The notes under the pieces: model-generated
Database searches by the model: none
Seen by the model: only the letters and a program-made list of their open reading frames with translations
Told to the model about the DNA's origin: nothing
Shown here: positions 13,503 through 25,296 of the stretch, piece after piece
How positions within the stretch are numbered: the stretch's first letter is position 1
Layout: each line of letters opens with the position of its first letter
Source: Promerops cafer
Lineage: Eukaryota > Chordata > Aves > Passeriformes > Nectariniidae
Length of the DNA: 64,000 bases
Assembly (NCBI GenBank): GCA_013398275.1
Contig: VZSE01002185.1
Coordinates: 87,189 to 151,188 of the forward strand
Direction: 5' to 3'
Position numbers and translations under genes: made by a program

Positions 13503-15589
13503 TCTGGAGTAGAGGAATGTAAATATTGGAGTTAGTTTTTCAAATAAAGAAGTCGTGCACAGATGCTACAGGTGAGATGTTCAAAAGTGGACAGTACTGA
13601 TTTAATCATTCAAAAATGTGGTGTCAGAAGCTCCCTTTTGTTTCAGTGGTCCTCAGTTAGACTAGCAGGAGGAATTTTTCAAAAGTCAGCTATGGTCTTG
13701 TGAAATAGACCGTGGCAGAAATATGAACTGAACCTAGAGTTTGAAGGAGCCCACTAACTACAAACACCTCAGATTTTTATCAAGTTGTAGACTGTTTTTT
13801 ATAGAAAGGAAGCTTCTGTAGGAAAATTTATGACTGCTATTCATCTTCTTCCTGTCTTGTGTTACTGACAGAAAGCCAGAGTGTATCTGTTGCAGTGGTT
13901 GTGTGTCATCTATATGCAATAGCTTATCTAATAAGATCATTACAATATTAATACTTGTGGCTTTGCAGGGACAGTTTGTTCTTTTAAACAATTTACTTCA
14001 AATGCAAAATCTGTTCCAAATGTGGCTGCAATTTTGTAAATAACACTGCTACTGTTATGTAATTGTGTGTAATTTAATATCTACACACAAAAAAAATCAA
14101 CAGTGGAGTTTGCTGTTTCAATTCCAATGATACCTTTGTTGTTGCATTAGAGCAGCCTACAGTCTTCAGGTCTTTCACAACTCAATCTTAAATTTCTTAA
14201 ATTTCAGCTTCATGATTTTCCATGCTGATATCCACTAACATTATGCCAGAAAACAAAATAAAACTTGTTACAGTGTCATCCCTTGCATATTCTCTAAGTT
14301 CATCACAGATAGATTCATCTTGGTTTGAAAATTTAGCATGATAATGAACCTCTCATCAAAATATTGCGAGGACCAATAATGTCACCAAAAAGCACCAGAA
14401 ATGTATTTTGATAATGCAACCATGAAAAGTTTGTGAAGGTATATGAAGAGGGCATATACAAAATTAACCTCACCTCTGGAGTGAAACGTCTTGAAGAAAT
14501 ACAAAGCACTCACTTGAAGGCCAGGGCATTGCAAGCTGAATTGTATGGACTAAGACTTCAGTCATCACTGCCCTTGTCTTAGACCTACTAGGGCACTTCT
14601 GTTTGCCCAGGTCTCCTTGGAGTGCAGGGCAGTGTCAGTAAGCTCAAAAGAGTTGTTCCACAGCTCTCTGTCCAAAATAACAAGAAATTACATCACAGTC
14701 CAGTAGATCATTTTTTGCAGCACGATCGAGGGATCTGGAGAACAAATATTCCACCAGCAAAGATTAAGAGTAGAACAAAAAACTGGATCAAAGAAAGAGC
14801 AAGACAGTTGACACCACAGACACATGAAATGAGCCAAGTAGATTCCTTGGCACAAAACCAGAACTTTAGCTACCAAAGTCTCCACTGGAAAGCACTCTGA
14901 TTGGTAACACATCCTATGTGTCTTCAGTATTAAAGGAACACAGCTCAGAGCTTCATAAAATTCTTCATTATCAAATAATGTAAAACTATGAATCTGTACA
15001 TGTCATACAGAGTAGCCTGAAATTATTCCACCTGACTTCTGACAAACTGGTGTGAAAAGCACTGCATCAGGAACCTGTATAGAGAGTGTCTCTGGGCACA
15101 TCTGTTAGTGATCCACAGATGAAGGGATGGCTGCACCACTCATTCTAAGAAAACATTCACACAGAAAGTCAAGGAGCCTTTTTAAGACTCATGGACACCC
15201 ACTGTTTACCTCTAAAGCACCCAACATTAAAAAGCTTATATTGAGAAGCTTAGTGGAAGTTCATAACATCTGTCTTTTAGACCACTAATTAGGTACCTAT
15301 GTCAGCAGCTACAACCCACTTGACAGGCAATGGAGAAGAGCCTACCTTAACACAGAAGTATCAGTACCATGTTAGGTCAGAATTTTATGTAGCAGCATAT
15401 CCTCTTCCCACTTGTGATCATTATTTTATTAAGGATGGTCATGAGTACCACGGAACATGGACATCCCAGGTCCTAGCACAAGCTTGTCATGGAGTTTCAT
15501 TGCTGTCCCTGCCCCAGCAGGAAAGCTCACCGTTCTCTGCCTCCCCAGCATGGTTACTACCTTTCAGGTTATTTTTCATCTGGGCTTTC
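13503..15589. other. Non-coding AT-rich sequence
   Basis: No gene or mobile element could be supported. The stretch leads into the old LINE relic that follows. Confidence 0.5.
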
Positions 15590-16555
15590 CCTTGTACATC
15601 TAGACTGTTTATCTAGTGCACTTCAAAGACCTTGCTGAAGGAATTTTGCCAAAAGCCTTTCAGAAATCTGGGTAGTTTGTATCAAAAGGTCTCTCATAGC
15701 TAACATGTTTTGGCAAATCACTTCAAAGAACACATAGGTTATTGAGGCAGGACTTTCCTTTTCAAAGTTAGTAATAACTCTTTGCAAACACATCACATTT
15801 GTCTGTGTTCACTCTTTCCATTTTTTTCTTATCATTTCTACCAGTTTTTCTACTATGCACATTATTTTTACATTCCCCTACCTCCCTGGGACCTCGGCTG
15901 AAATGCTGGAATTTTTAGTCTGGTGTCATATTTACCAGCCATGAAAGCAGGGCAAAGAAAGTCATTACACACCAGTGTTAATCACTGAGATGTTTCACCT
16001 CTGAATACCTCTAAAACTCTTAAGTCAATGCCATGTGCTTCTAGTACTGTGTTACTGTTCATTTACTGCTCCATAATTTTAATTTCGGTATGGTCATTTG
16101 ATGAGCCTGTCACAAAGAAAAGCTCCAAGACAGAAATCTCCCTGGCTTCTTCTACTCTGAAGTCTTTATTTACTTGTTCTGCAACAACTTTGTCTTATGT
16201 AACTCCTCCTTTGATACCTGTATCATCTATTTGGCTCTACAAACTCTCTGGCATGGTTCCTGTTCTTGATGCATTTGAAGAGAGATTTATTACATCTGTT
16301 AACTGTTTCTCAAACTCTTTTTTGGACATATAATTGTATTTGTACACTCAACCTGCCAGGGCTTATCATCCTTTTCATTTTCTTCATTTGGATAGCACTT
16401 CAGCCTTTTGAAGTCTTAACTTTAACATGGGGCAAGTTTTCCCTCCCTACTCTAAAAAACTTGGCTTTCTTTTGCACTCAGTCCTTTCTTAGCAGGTGTT
16501 ACCTCTGGTATGTGCATTGAATATGGGTCTGCAAAAAGCCTCCATACAACCTGAA
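15590..16555 (-). mobile_element. Ancient CR1/L3-like LINE relic, antisense
   Basis: Reading the minus strand gives the sense orientation of an old CR1-clade (L3-like) LINE, apparently from the start of the reverse-transcriptase region and the linker before it. The plus strand shows blocks I recognise from antisense copies of these elements in reptile genomes. One block concerns a gene-like 'failure to reach the end' region near 15,630-15,780. Others are a 'TTCAAACTCTTTTTTGGAC' block at 16,309 and a run around 16,340-16,400. Many substitutions and indels destroy all frames, so this copy is old and inactive. The assignment rests on remembered family consensus and has not been aligned; the exact edges are approximate. 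Confidence 0.55.
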
Positions 16556-18899
16556 AAAAAGAAAACAAATTAAAAGTTCAGGTGCTGTGAAAGTCATACG
16601 GATGTAAACCAACTTCTGACTTGCCTCAGGATTGTATTTTGCTTAAAGTATGACAGCACCAATTTTACCTTTAAGTATATGGAGGAGGAATCAGTCAAAC
16701 CCTTTAAGAAATAGTCTATAACAAACTGTGACAGGATTTACAATTGAAAGACTTGGATGGTATTAACCACATATTTACTAATACTGCATTACTTAATTAG
16801 TAATAAAAAGTATTACAGTGGTAGAATGCACGCATAAGAATAAACACTTGGGGCTCAGTCCTCAGAAATGCCAGGCACACTTCATGATTTAGATTTGCTC
16901 AGCTTTTACTGTCTTCTTCTGAAGGCAAAAAAAGCAGATTAGGTCCCTTCCCCTCTGCTACAGGTGTTCTTTGATGTGCACAAGCCAAGGATCCAGCAAC
17001 ATAAATGCACTTCTTGAAAGAGCAAGATTTGACTCTGTCTGATTAAAGGTAGTGAGTTAGCCTCTGGAATTAAGTATTACAATATGGTAGATGGAGCTGC
17101 ATTATATTTCAAACTTTCAGCAAATGAATCACTCAAGAACAGAGTCAGTCATGATCTTTGAATTTCTTGTCTTTGAAGATCCTGATCAATGGAACCTTTT
17201 TTTGGTACACAAACACCTTTGAGGGTTTATTAATGCAGGTCATTGAAAAGTTTACTATCCTACTAACTACAGAGAAGGGAAATTCCTCCTAGCTTTACAT
17301 GTACATCTGCAAATATACAACACCCTAAAGGCAGCTCCCAGAAGACCAAGACTCCTTTCAGTTTTCAGAGCAAAGTACCTTTTTCTTCCGGTGATCTGTG
17401 AATCCAAGAAATCCTACTTTCTTGTCCTTGAACACTGAATTAATAAGGACAAGTCACATTTCATGACCATGGCAAAATGCTAGCTAGCATTTCACAGCTT
17501 TACAGACTGTGAAGCAAAAGGCTGCAATCAGAACCTTAGCAGAAAATACTTTTTCAGCTAGTTTATGAACAAGTTCTTCATCTCTGACATTATTCTAAAC
17601 TTTGAAAGAGAAGTGTACATTTCTTAATGCAGGTGCTTTCTTTTAAAGTCATCTCTTATATGTGCCTGGAGTCATGCTGATCAGACATGGGAGCGAGCTG
17701 GTGATGGGCATCTGCCATTGCTAAGCACAGCTAATACAATCCTGGAGCAAGGTGCCAACACTCCAGTCCTTCTGAAAGGCACTTGGGAGTGAGGGGGAAG
17801 TGCTATATATAAGTACAGGTCAGCAGAGAAAAACCCACTTGACTGAGCCCAGTGTTTACAGAAATGTGGATACACTGCTTGAACTCAATCGGGCTCTGCA
17901 GATGTCACTCTGTGTTTATGCAGCATGTACTATTGATTTTGTTTAACCCTGCAACCTCTTCCTGCTGTTTCTGTTAAAGTTACTGGCTCACAGCTCTGCA
18001 AATGGCTGTGGCACAAAGACATCTGCAAAGGGACCAGAGCAACGCTCATCTTGGAACAGACCAAAGTCATGCAGCAGAATGCAGGAGCTGACAGCAGTGC
18101 TGGGCAAGTGTTGTATGTCCATAGACGTGATCTGCTCCAGCTGGATGGCACTTTCTCACTAAAGAAGGAGTAGAATTTAAATAAAACTGCAGAGGAGGGT
18201 ATGATAGGAAGACCAGCCAAGCAGGACAGGATACTTGCACAGATCAGTGAGCACAGAAATCCCCTAACCTCTCTTCCCCTACTCCTTCACATGGGAGGTG
18301 CCAAAGCGATGTCACCCTGAAATCTGGTCCCCTTCTAGGTGCTGGGGGGATGGCAGAGGTCCTGGGAAAAGTCTAAATTACATTCTTATCCTATCATGCT
18401 TTGAAGACTTTAGCCTGCTGTATGAACAGTTCACTTTAATTTGCAATAGGAATGAAGCTTCAGGGAAGGCATCTGAGGACTTAGAAGAGTTGAGGCATAA
18501 CAGGCCCTTACTGCTCTGATACTACTCAGTTTTGTAGTTTCGAAGAGGGTTAAGGACCTGGGATGCAGGTTATAGGGTTGACTCTTCTTCCTGGAACCAT
18601 TGTTTCACAAATGAAACTGATTCAGTCCATCAGAAAACTAAAAATAAAAAAGAAAAAAAAATAGCTCCACATAACCTATACAGAATAAAATAAAGAACAT
18701 ACAGAAACTCTGACCGCTCTGACCATCATTTTTATACGGCCCCTTCTAAAAACAGACAGCAATTCACAGATTGATCAAAGTTTGTCTACTTTTGCCAGGA
18801 CTTTTCCTTTGAAAAAGAACTGTATAAATAATATTTTTTATGCTGAGAAGCATATCTTAAATGTTACTGATAGTGACTTAAATCTCCAGATTGCACAAA
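16556..18899. other. Non-coding sequence
   Basis: I see no supportable gene in this stretch. It is AT-rich with an A-rich simple tract around 18,640-18,662. A downstream CR1 copy begins near its end. Confidence 0.5.
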
Positions 18900-20125
18900 A
18901 ATGCGAGTGCACATCCACAGATGCCAAGCAGGACAGTAAACAGGGAGTTTACTATAGGCCACCCAGCCAAGACAACAGTACCAATGAATTACTCTTTAAG
19001 GAGCTAAAGGTTGCCTCTAAATCAATGGCCCTTGTCCTTATGGAGGACTTCAACTTGTCATATGTTAAGTCAGAGCACCTCACAGCTGGTACAAACAGGA
19101 CCAGAAGATTTCTAAAACACGTGGTAACATTTCTAAAACACATGATAATTTCATGGTACAGGTGCTAAGGGAGCCAACCAGGAGAGCTGCCCTCCTTGAT
19201 TTGCTGCTTGTTTATAGAGAAGGTCTCATGAGTGAAGTGGTGTTTGTCAACTTGCTTGGTCACAGTGAACACGAAAAAGACCAGTTTAAAAATCTCTGGT
19301 GACAGGAGTGAAACTGCCAGAAAAGCTTCAACGTAAGGAGAGCAGTCTCACTTCAGTGGCTGGTAAAATTATGGAGAAAATAATTCTGGCAGTTATTGAA
19401 AAACACCTGAAAGACAATGCAATCATCAGTCACAGCCAGCATAGCCTCATGAGAGGGAAGTCCTACTTGACAACTCAGTTTGCTTTTATGAAATGTAACC
19501 CACCTAGTTGATCAAGGGAAGCCAGCTGATGTAATTTTTTTGGATTTCAGTAAGGCTTTCAATACTGTCTCCCACAGGATCCTTCTGGACAAAATGTCCA
19601 GCCCACAGCTGGATAAGCACATCATGTGGTGGGTGAGCAGCTGGCTCATGGGTCAGGCACAAAGGGCTACAGTGAATGGGGTGACATCAGACTGGGAACC
19701 TGTCACTGGTGGGGTCCACAGGGCTCCATCCTCAGCCCTGTGCTCTTCAACATCTTCATAAATGACTTGGATGTAGCACTCAAAGGTACAGTAAATTTGA
19801 CAAAGATACTTGAAGACAGAAGGGGCCTGCAGAGAGACCTCAACTAATCTGAGGGCTGGGCAATCACCAACCACATGAAGTTTGACAAAAACAAGAGCCA
19901 GATTCTGCACCTGGGATGGGGCAACCCTGGTTGTACAGACAGACTGGGGAATGAGAGGCTGGAGAGCAGTGGAGGGGAAAGGGACCTCGGGGTCCTGGTT
20001 GATGGTAAGTTGAACACAAGTCAGCAGTGCCCTGGCAGCCAGGAGGGCCAGCCCTGTCCTGGGGTGCATCAGACACAGAATCACCAGCTGGGCAAGGGAG
20101 GGCATTGTCCTGCTCTGCTTCTGTT
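18900..20125 (+). mobile_element. CR1 LINE, sense, internally deleted and 3'-truncated
   Basis: This is a dead copy of CR1, the main avian non-LTR retrotransposon. Endonuclease-domain pieces appear first: GVYYRPPSQD near 18,940, LVLMEDFN near 19,030 where the family has MGDFN, and a DLLL...LLGHSEHE block near 19,200-19,270. Reverse-transcriptase pieces follow: SLTSVAGKIMEKI near 19,350, FLDFSKAFNTVSH near 19,540, and GPQGSILSPVLFNIFIND near 19,715. The linker between the two domains is largely deleted. The FADD catalytic box that should follow the IND motif is missing. A KDLGVLVD-like block remains near 19,980. Stops and frame changes are frequent. The copy stops near 20,125 without the CR1 3' untranslated region or its terminal octamer repeats. 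That is unusual for CR1, which is normally truncated at the 5' side, so a later deletion or a break is likely. Confidence 0.9.
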
Positions 20126-22824
20126 TGCTTTTGATGGTCTTTATTTCTCACACAAACCTCTTCTTAGTTACAAGAAAACTAGTTTAAAAATATCCTAGAG
20201 TCTTTTTTATCTAAGAACAGAAAAAGAAAACTAAAAGCAGAGCACTGTCTTCTAAACCACCTGAAAGCTCATGAAAAGTCTTCAGACTTAAAAGAAAAAC
20301 TTGCAGAGGTGTTTAAACAAAACAGGCTGAGAATCTATTGAAAAAACCACAAGAAAAATTCCCCTCTTATGTGGGAAGATTATTCAGCAGGGCTAAATAT
20401 TAATGGAGTTCTGTGGGTTTTATTACAAATATCAAAGAAGAACTTGTTACATTAAAAAAAGAGAGTCAGTGAGAGCAAAAATTTTCAGGATGTTATTAAT
20501 TTGTGAAGCTTGATTACATTTTGATTTTTTAACTAGTATTTTACTAGTATCTCACACACTTTATTCAAAACCTTAAATTGCAGTGAATAAATTCATTGTG
20601 TGAATAAAGTCACAAATGTATGTGCCAATGATTTGCTCCACTGAAGATATTTTTGCTTGACCCACTTGGAAAGGCTGCATTTTAAAACCAAAGCAATATT
20701 GCCAGAAATATGCAACTGACCCTTGTAGTAAAAACTGTTATGTGTTTTTTCAGATCCTAGATAAGTGCAGTAAAATCAAAGTGCAGCCAGCTTGCTAAGC
20801 ACTGTTTTTACCTGTTCAGGCATGTAACAGAACCAATAGATAGAGAGAGGAGAATGCAGAGTTTTGTTTTTGTTTCATCCACAATTACTGTTTAACAAAA
20901 GCACATCTGAGACAAAGGTTACCCTGTACAGAGGGCATGACAGCCACTTTTCTATCAGAAGCTTGGATAACCTGTGAGGACATTGCTAAGCTTCCACACT
21001 GTTAGTTGCACCCCACTCCCCTAAAAACAATAACATTTTCTGTGGATTCCAAGCCCAGACTTCTGTAGGCTTTGATTCCATCCTGACAAAAGAAATTAGC
21101 TACATATTTCCCACTAGTGCTAACACTGATGCAACTTTCTGACATCGACCAAGCACAAGCCGTTGTTCATGTAGGCATTTGGCTTTTTGTGATGCCACAT
21201 CAATTAGATCTGCCACTTGCACCCTCCGAGCTCCAGCATCCCAGCTGGTTCTCTTTTGTCTCATACAAGCAGCAAGTTCCTTCTGTGATACTTGCCATAA
21301 CTCCCTCCTTCTCATCTTGGTAGGGAAAAAGATGTGTTGTGGTGGGTTTTCCACATATATTACCCAAGAGATTCCCTTTGAACAACAGCAGTCCTCCCCT
21401 CCCCACAAATGCAGGCAATCTAAGTACACAACAGATCCTGAAACTAACACTTAAAAACAGACATGCAAGGGGGCAACCTTGGAAAATACCGAGCTTTTTT
21501 CATATGGTTCCTGGATCATTTTATCTCAATCTTGTCAATTTCTTGACAATTCAGAAAATATCTTTTACTTAGCTGTGTTTTAAAATTATTATTTAAGAAG
21601 ATAATCAGGTCAAATATTATGATAAAGAAGGGGAAAGGGAAAATTACAAAGAGGTAAATAAAAATATTTGTAAGAAAGTAAAATAAGCTAAGTAGAAACA
21701 ACAAGGGGGGGTGTTATATTTTTTCCCTAAAAGATGCTGTAAAGTGTGAAGTTCCCATACATTTCTGTGAACAAATATGTCATCTGATTTGTCGCCTTTC
21801 AGACAATTTGTCTGGTTGCATTTCTAAGCATTTGTGCAACTCCCTTAAAAAGTTAGCTGCATAGGGTAGCCAACTCAGTTCTCAGCAGAGCAATGGAAGG
21901 AAGAATTTTAGCCAATTCAACTGCAAAATAACACCACTTACTGAAGACCCATTCCAGGTGACAAAATGGTGCTGGCTTCTTCTACTGCTTAGAGCAATCC
22001 CTAGTTTCAATCCAGGGCAGCAGGATCCTGTCCTTGTGGGATTTTTGGTGCAAAATCTGCAGCTGCTGTCTCTCTCTCATACCTGGGATAAAACCTCTGA
22101 CAGTCCCCAAAATACAAACCCCAGCAGTAGCAGTGCTTCTCCCAGGGAGGATGCTAGGCTTGCAGGGTGAGCAGAGGCTGCCCAGAGGATGCTGCTGCCA
22201 GCAAACCCTCCCTTCCTAGGGGCAGACCCTCATCTTCAGAGTATTTGCCATCACTCACAACAGCTGCACCCGTGGTCTGGTTGTAGTCCTTTCTACCACC
22301 AGACACTTCTAAAGAAGCAGAGGGGATGTTGTGGCATATTGACTTTAACAATTTTGGCAATTAGAAAGCTTTTCATAGGCCCTCACTGCACCCATCAAGG
22401 CCAGCACACAACTCAGCTCTAAGGACTATTTTTTTTCATCTTATGCCCAAAACCACTTGTGTGGGTGGATGAGGAGGGCAATATTCCCTGTCCTGGCTTC
22501 TTGCATACATCAGGTCTGTCCTTGATCTGCCAAATTTAAGACATAGCTGGACTAGAAGGTGGTACACTGACCCCAGTCTAACAGCTGAACAAACTTTGCA
22601 GCCATAAATTATGAAAACACACAAAGAGAAAGGTCAGGAGGAAGTGTTTCCTCATCATGGCTGAATGACAAGTTCTCACTCTCAATGTGAACACTGCCCA
22701 TATGAGCAGCACTGGCCGGGTGGTTAAAGAAAAGCAGCTGGGAAAGAAAGAGGATGTGGTTACTGGTTAGGGGACTTAGAAATCAAACAAGTTCTTTTTT
22801 CTTTCTATTTACTTCCCCCCTGAC
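20126..22824. other. Non-coding AT-rich sequence
   Basis: No exon or mobile element is supported in this stretch. The open frames seen around 21,100-21,450 overlap on both strands and look random. Confidence 0.5.
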
Positions 22825-22862
22825 TTTTTTTTTTTTTTTTNCCTGGTTTTTTTTTTTTTTTT
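22825..22862. repeat. Twin poly-T tracts around an unresolved base
   Basis: Sixteen T residues, one undetermined base (N at 22,841), CCTGG, and sixteen more T residues follow each other. The N marks an uncertain base call in the assembly. The symmetry suggests that the tract was hard to sequence or is a collapsed homopolymer. Confidence 0.9.
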
Positions 22863-24896
22863 AGTGTTTCCTTCAAAGCCTTTTCTAGTCCATAAAACCT
22901 GCTATCTATGTGTGTCCTGTGTGTTGCTATCTCTTCTGGCAGGAACTTTTACCTCTGAAACTTACCTTTTTGTCTCCAGTTTGTGCTTTGGAGGCTTTTT
23001 TTCCCAATATTTGTCACATATCCTGTTTGGGGGTTTATTAGCACCTGGAGCAGAGTTTTTTAGGCTCTTATCATGCCCTCTTGCTTATCCACTGCTGAAG
23101 TAGTCATACATAGCTCCAAATCTGCACTCCGAGATAAAATGCTCTCTTTCACCATCTTTCCTCTTATTCTACTCAAAGGTAAGTGCACTAGTCCTTAGAG
23201 CACCACGCTCCTGTTTAGACTGGAAATTGCTAAAACTCAACTTCACAGTTCCCCTTCCATCTGCATGGAGCACCCTAAACTAGGACACCAGTCTGCATAT
23301 TGCAGTGCTTGAAACACAGCAAGAGGGACTGTACCTTTCAGTGGCCACCTCTAGCAATGCTTCTCCACAGACTGTGTGTGAGATGGTCTCTCAAATATGG
23401 TAAAGACATAGTGTCAAGGGGACTTCTCAAATAAACTGCTGCACTGTGGAGAGGAAAGAAAGAGAGAGGGAAAAATATCACCAAGAAAAATGTCACAGGA
23501 GAATTCTGAAAATTCATTAGTAGCATAGTACAGTTTCTCCCTAAAAGCTTTTAGCAATTTATTAATAAATACCCTCTTGAAGAGCAGTCTAATATATTTA
23601 CCTTATTTTTCAAAAGCCTTCAGTTTTACTTAGGATGTACTGGTCAACAAGCAAATAAAAGCATGATTATTTTAAGAAAAAAATTAAACAAAACAAAAGC
23701 ATACTGCTCCATTTTTTTTCATAACAGAGTACCATCAGTGAGCTTTCTGCTTGCCCCTATCCTTGACTATAGGATTTGGATGGCCAGGGAAGGCACACAG
23801 TACTGTGTCTGGATTCCCAAAAGGGACAGATAGGTTAACTGTCTAGCTGCACTACGTCACTGTCAATATTACAAAGACTAAATAGTAAGTAGATACACCC
23901 TGAATCAGTGTAGTGATTTTTTTATCAGTGTTTCTGCAGCATGTATACTATCAATGAAGGGTTTCCCACATTTAGGGAGGTCACTGCTTGATACTGGGAA
24001 CTCAGGACAATGCAAATGAGCCAAAGGGGGAAAAAATGCAAACAAAACAAAACAAAACTACAAAACAAACAAACAAACCACCAAAATATTGCCTTCTGTA
24101 GTCTCTATACCAGTTATATCTGCAAGACAACCATTGAAAACTAGAGTTCAGTGCTGGGGCTGGTGAAAACACACATGAAAGGAAAAGTTTTGTCATTCAA
24201 TATTGCCTGAAGAATGAAAAAGAGAAAAGGGGGAGGAAAAGAGAGTATAAACAATAGGTTACATCCAAGAAATCGTCTTATAAAAAGTCAGACTGTAATA
24301 AACCAGCGAGTTGGACCATAGCCTCTTTCAATCCATATAGGAGAAGATCCATATTCCTGTCCTTCCCATGACAGAATCTGTTCACAGGCTAATTTTCCTA
24401 GCAGAGCATATTTATAGTGTTCTCTAACTTGCAGGAGATTGAGTGTTTCTATAGCTAGAAAAACTCAGGTAAGTGTGACAAAACAGAAAAAAACAGTCAT
24501 CCACTAGGGAAAGCCTATTAACATATTTAGTAAAGCTTTTTAACAGATAGGATTTTTAAATCAAGTTCTCTCAAAAGTTATTGATGATTTACCCAATTTC
24601 TAAGCACTATGAAATTCTACTGCAACAGCAAGTAACCAATTAATTATAATGAAGGTGTTGAAAGAACAATATGTTCAAGAACAAAATATTAGAGAAAACC
24701 AGGATTTTACACTTATGTTGAAGTGTAATGAGATAAAAAATCATGTGTTAAATATACGCTTCTAATTATAGTAAGATTTATATACTGGGGAACAAACAGC
24801 TGACAACAGCAAGAGCTTTGCCACTCAAACCATTACTCATATTTATAAACTTTAGAAAAGCAAAATTAACTCAGGGTGGGGTTTTTCTGTCATTTA
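22863..24896. other. Non-coding sequence with A/C simple repeat
   Basis: No gene is supported. An AAAAC/AAAC simple repeat occupies about 24,039-24,078. A 34-base segment at 24,435-24,468 has a good acceptor (CTAACTTGCAG) and a good donor (CAG followed by GTAAGT) and is open in one frame. It is too short to call as an exon without other support. Confidence 0.5.
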
Positions 24897-24930
24897 TTGG
24901 CAGTGTCATACATAGCTATGACACTGCCAA
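24897..24930. repeat. Perfect 14-bp stem inverted repeat
   Basis: TTGGCAGTGTCATA is followed by the six-base loop CATAGC and then by its exact reverse complement TATGACACTGCCAA. The DNA could form a cruciform, and a transcript of either strand could form a hairpin. The stem is too short for a typical microRNA precursor unless flanking imperfect pairing extends it, which I do not see. No function is assigned. Confidence 0.8.
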
Positions 24931-25246
24931 AAGTAATTTGATTTAAATAGCTCAGCTTCCAAAAAGTTAGACTGGTTTTCTGTGGCATGTCATAGAAAAC
25001 CTCTTTATTTTTGCAGGTATTTTTGTTTGTTTGTTTTGAGTAGGAAGTGAGAAGCCTGCTTACTTTCCAGGTTGTACTGGAATACCCAAAGCAGCCTTCT
25101 GTTTCTTTTTTCCATGCCTCGCAAACAAAATACAAACACTGTAAATTGAATTCTAACCACGAGGCATACCATTCACTGCCACATTACTCTTGATGTTGCT
25201 CTTTTCATTATTACACCAGGAATACTCTCCATCATGGACACAGCAC
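24931..25246. other. Non-coding spacer between two hairpins
   Basis: About 300 bases of unremarkable AT-rich sequence separate the two perfect inverted repeats. I found no gene or element. Confidence 0.5.
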
Positions 25247-25296
25247 AAATAAAGCCCATCCAAACCAAAAACCATTTATTTGGATGGGCTTTATTT
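25247..25296. repeat. Perfect 18-bp stem inverted repeat with AATAAA in each arm
   Basis: The arm AAATAAAGCCCATCCAAA at 25,247-25,264 is repeated as its exact reverse complement at 25,279-25,296, with a 14-base loop between them. Each arm contains AATAAA on its own strand, so a poly(A)-signal hexamer is presented in both directions. Whether either one is used cannot be told from sequence. Confidence 0.85.

Noticed and set aside
19653..20105. 150-codon minus-strand open frame
   Set aside because: It is antisense to a recognisable CR1 reverse-transcriptase region.
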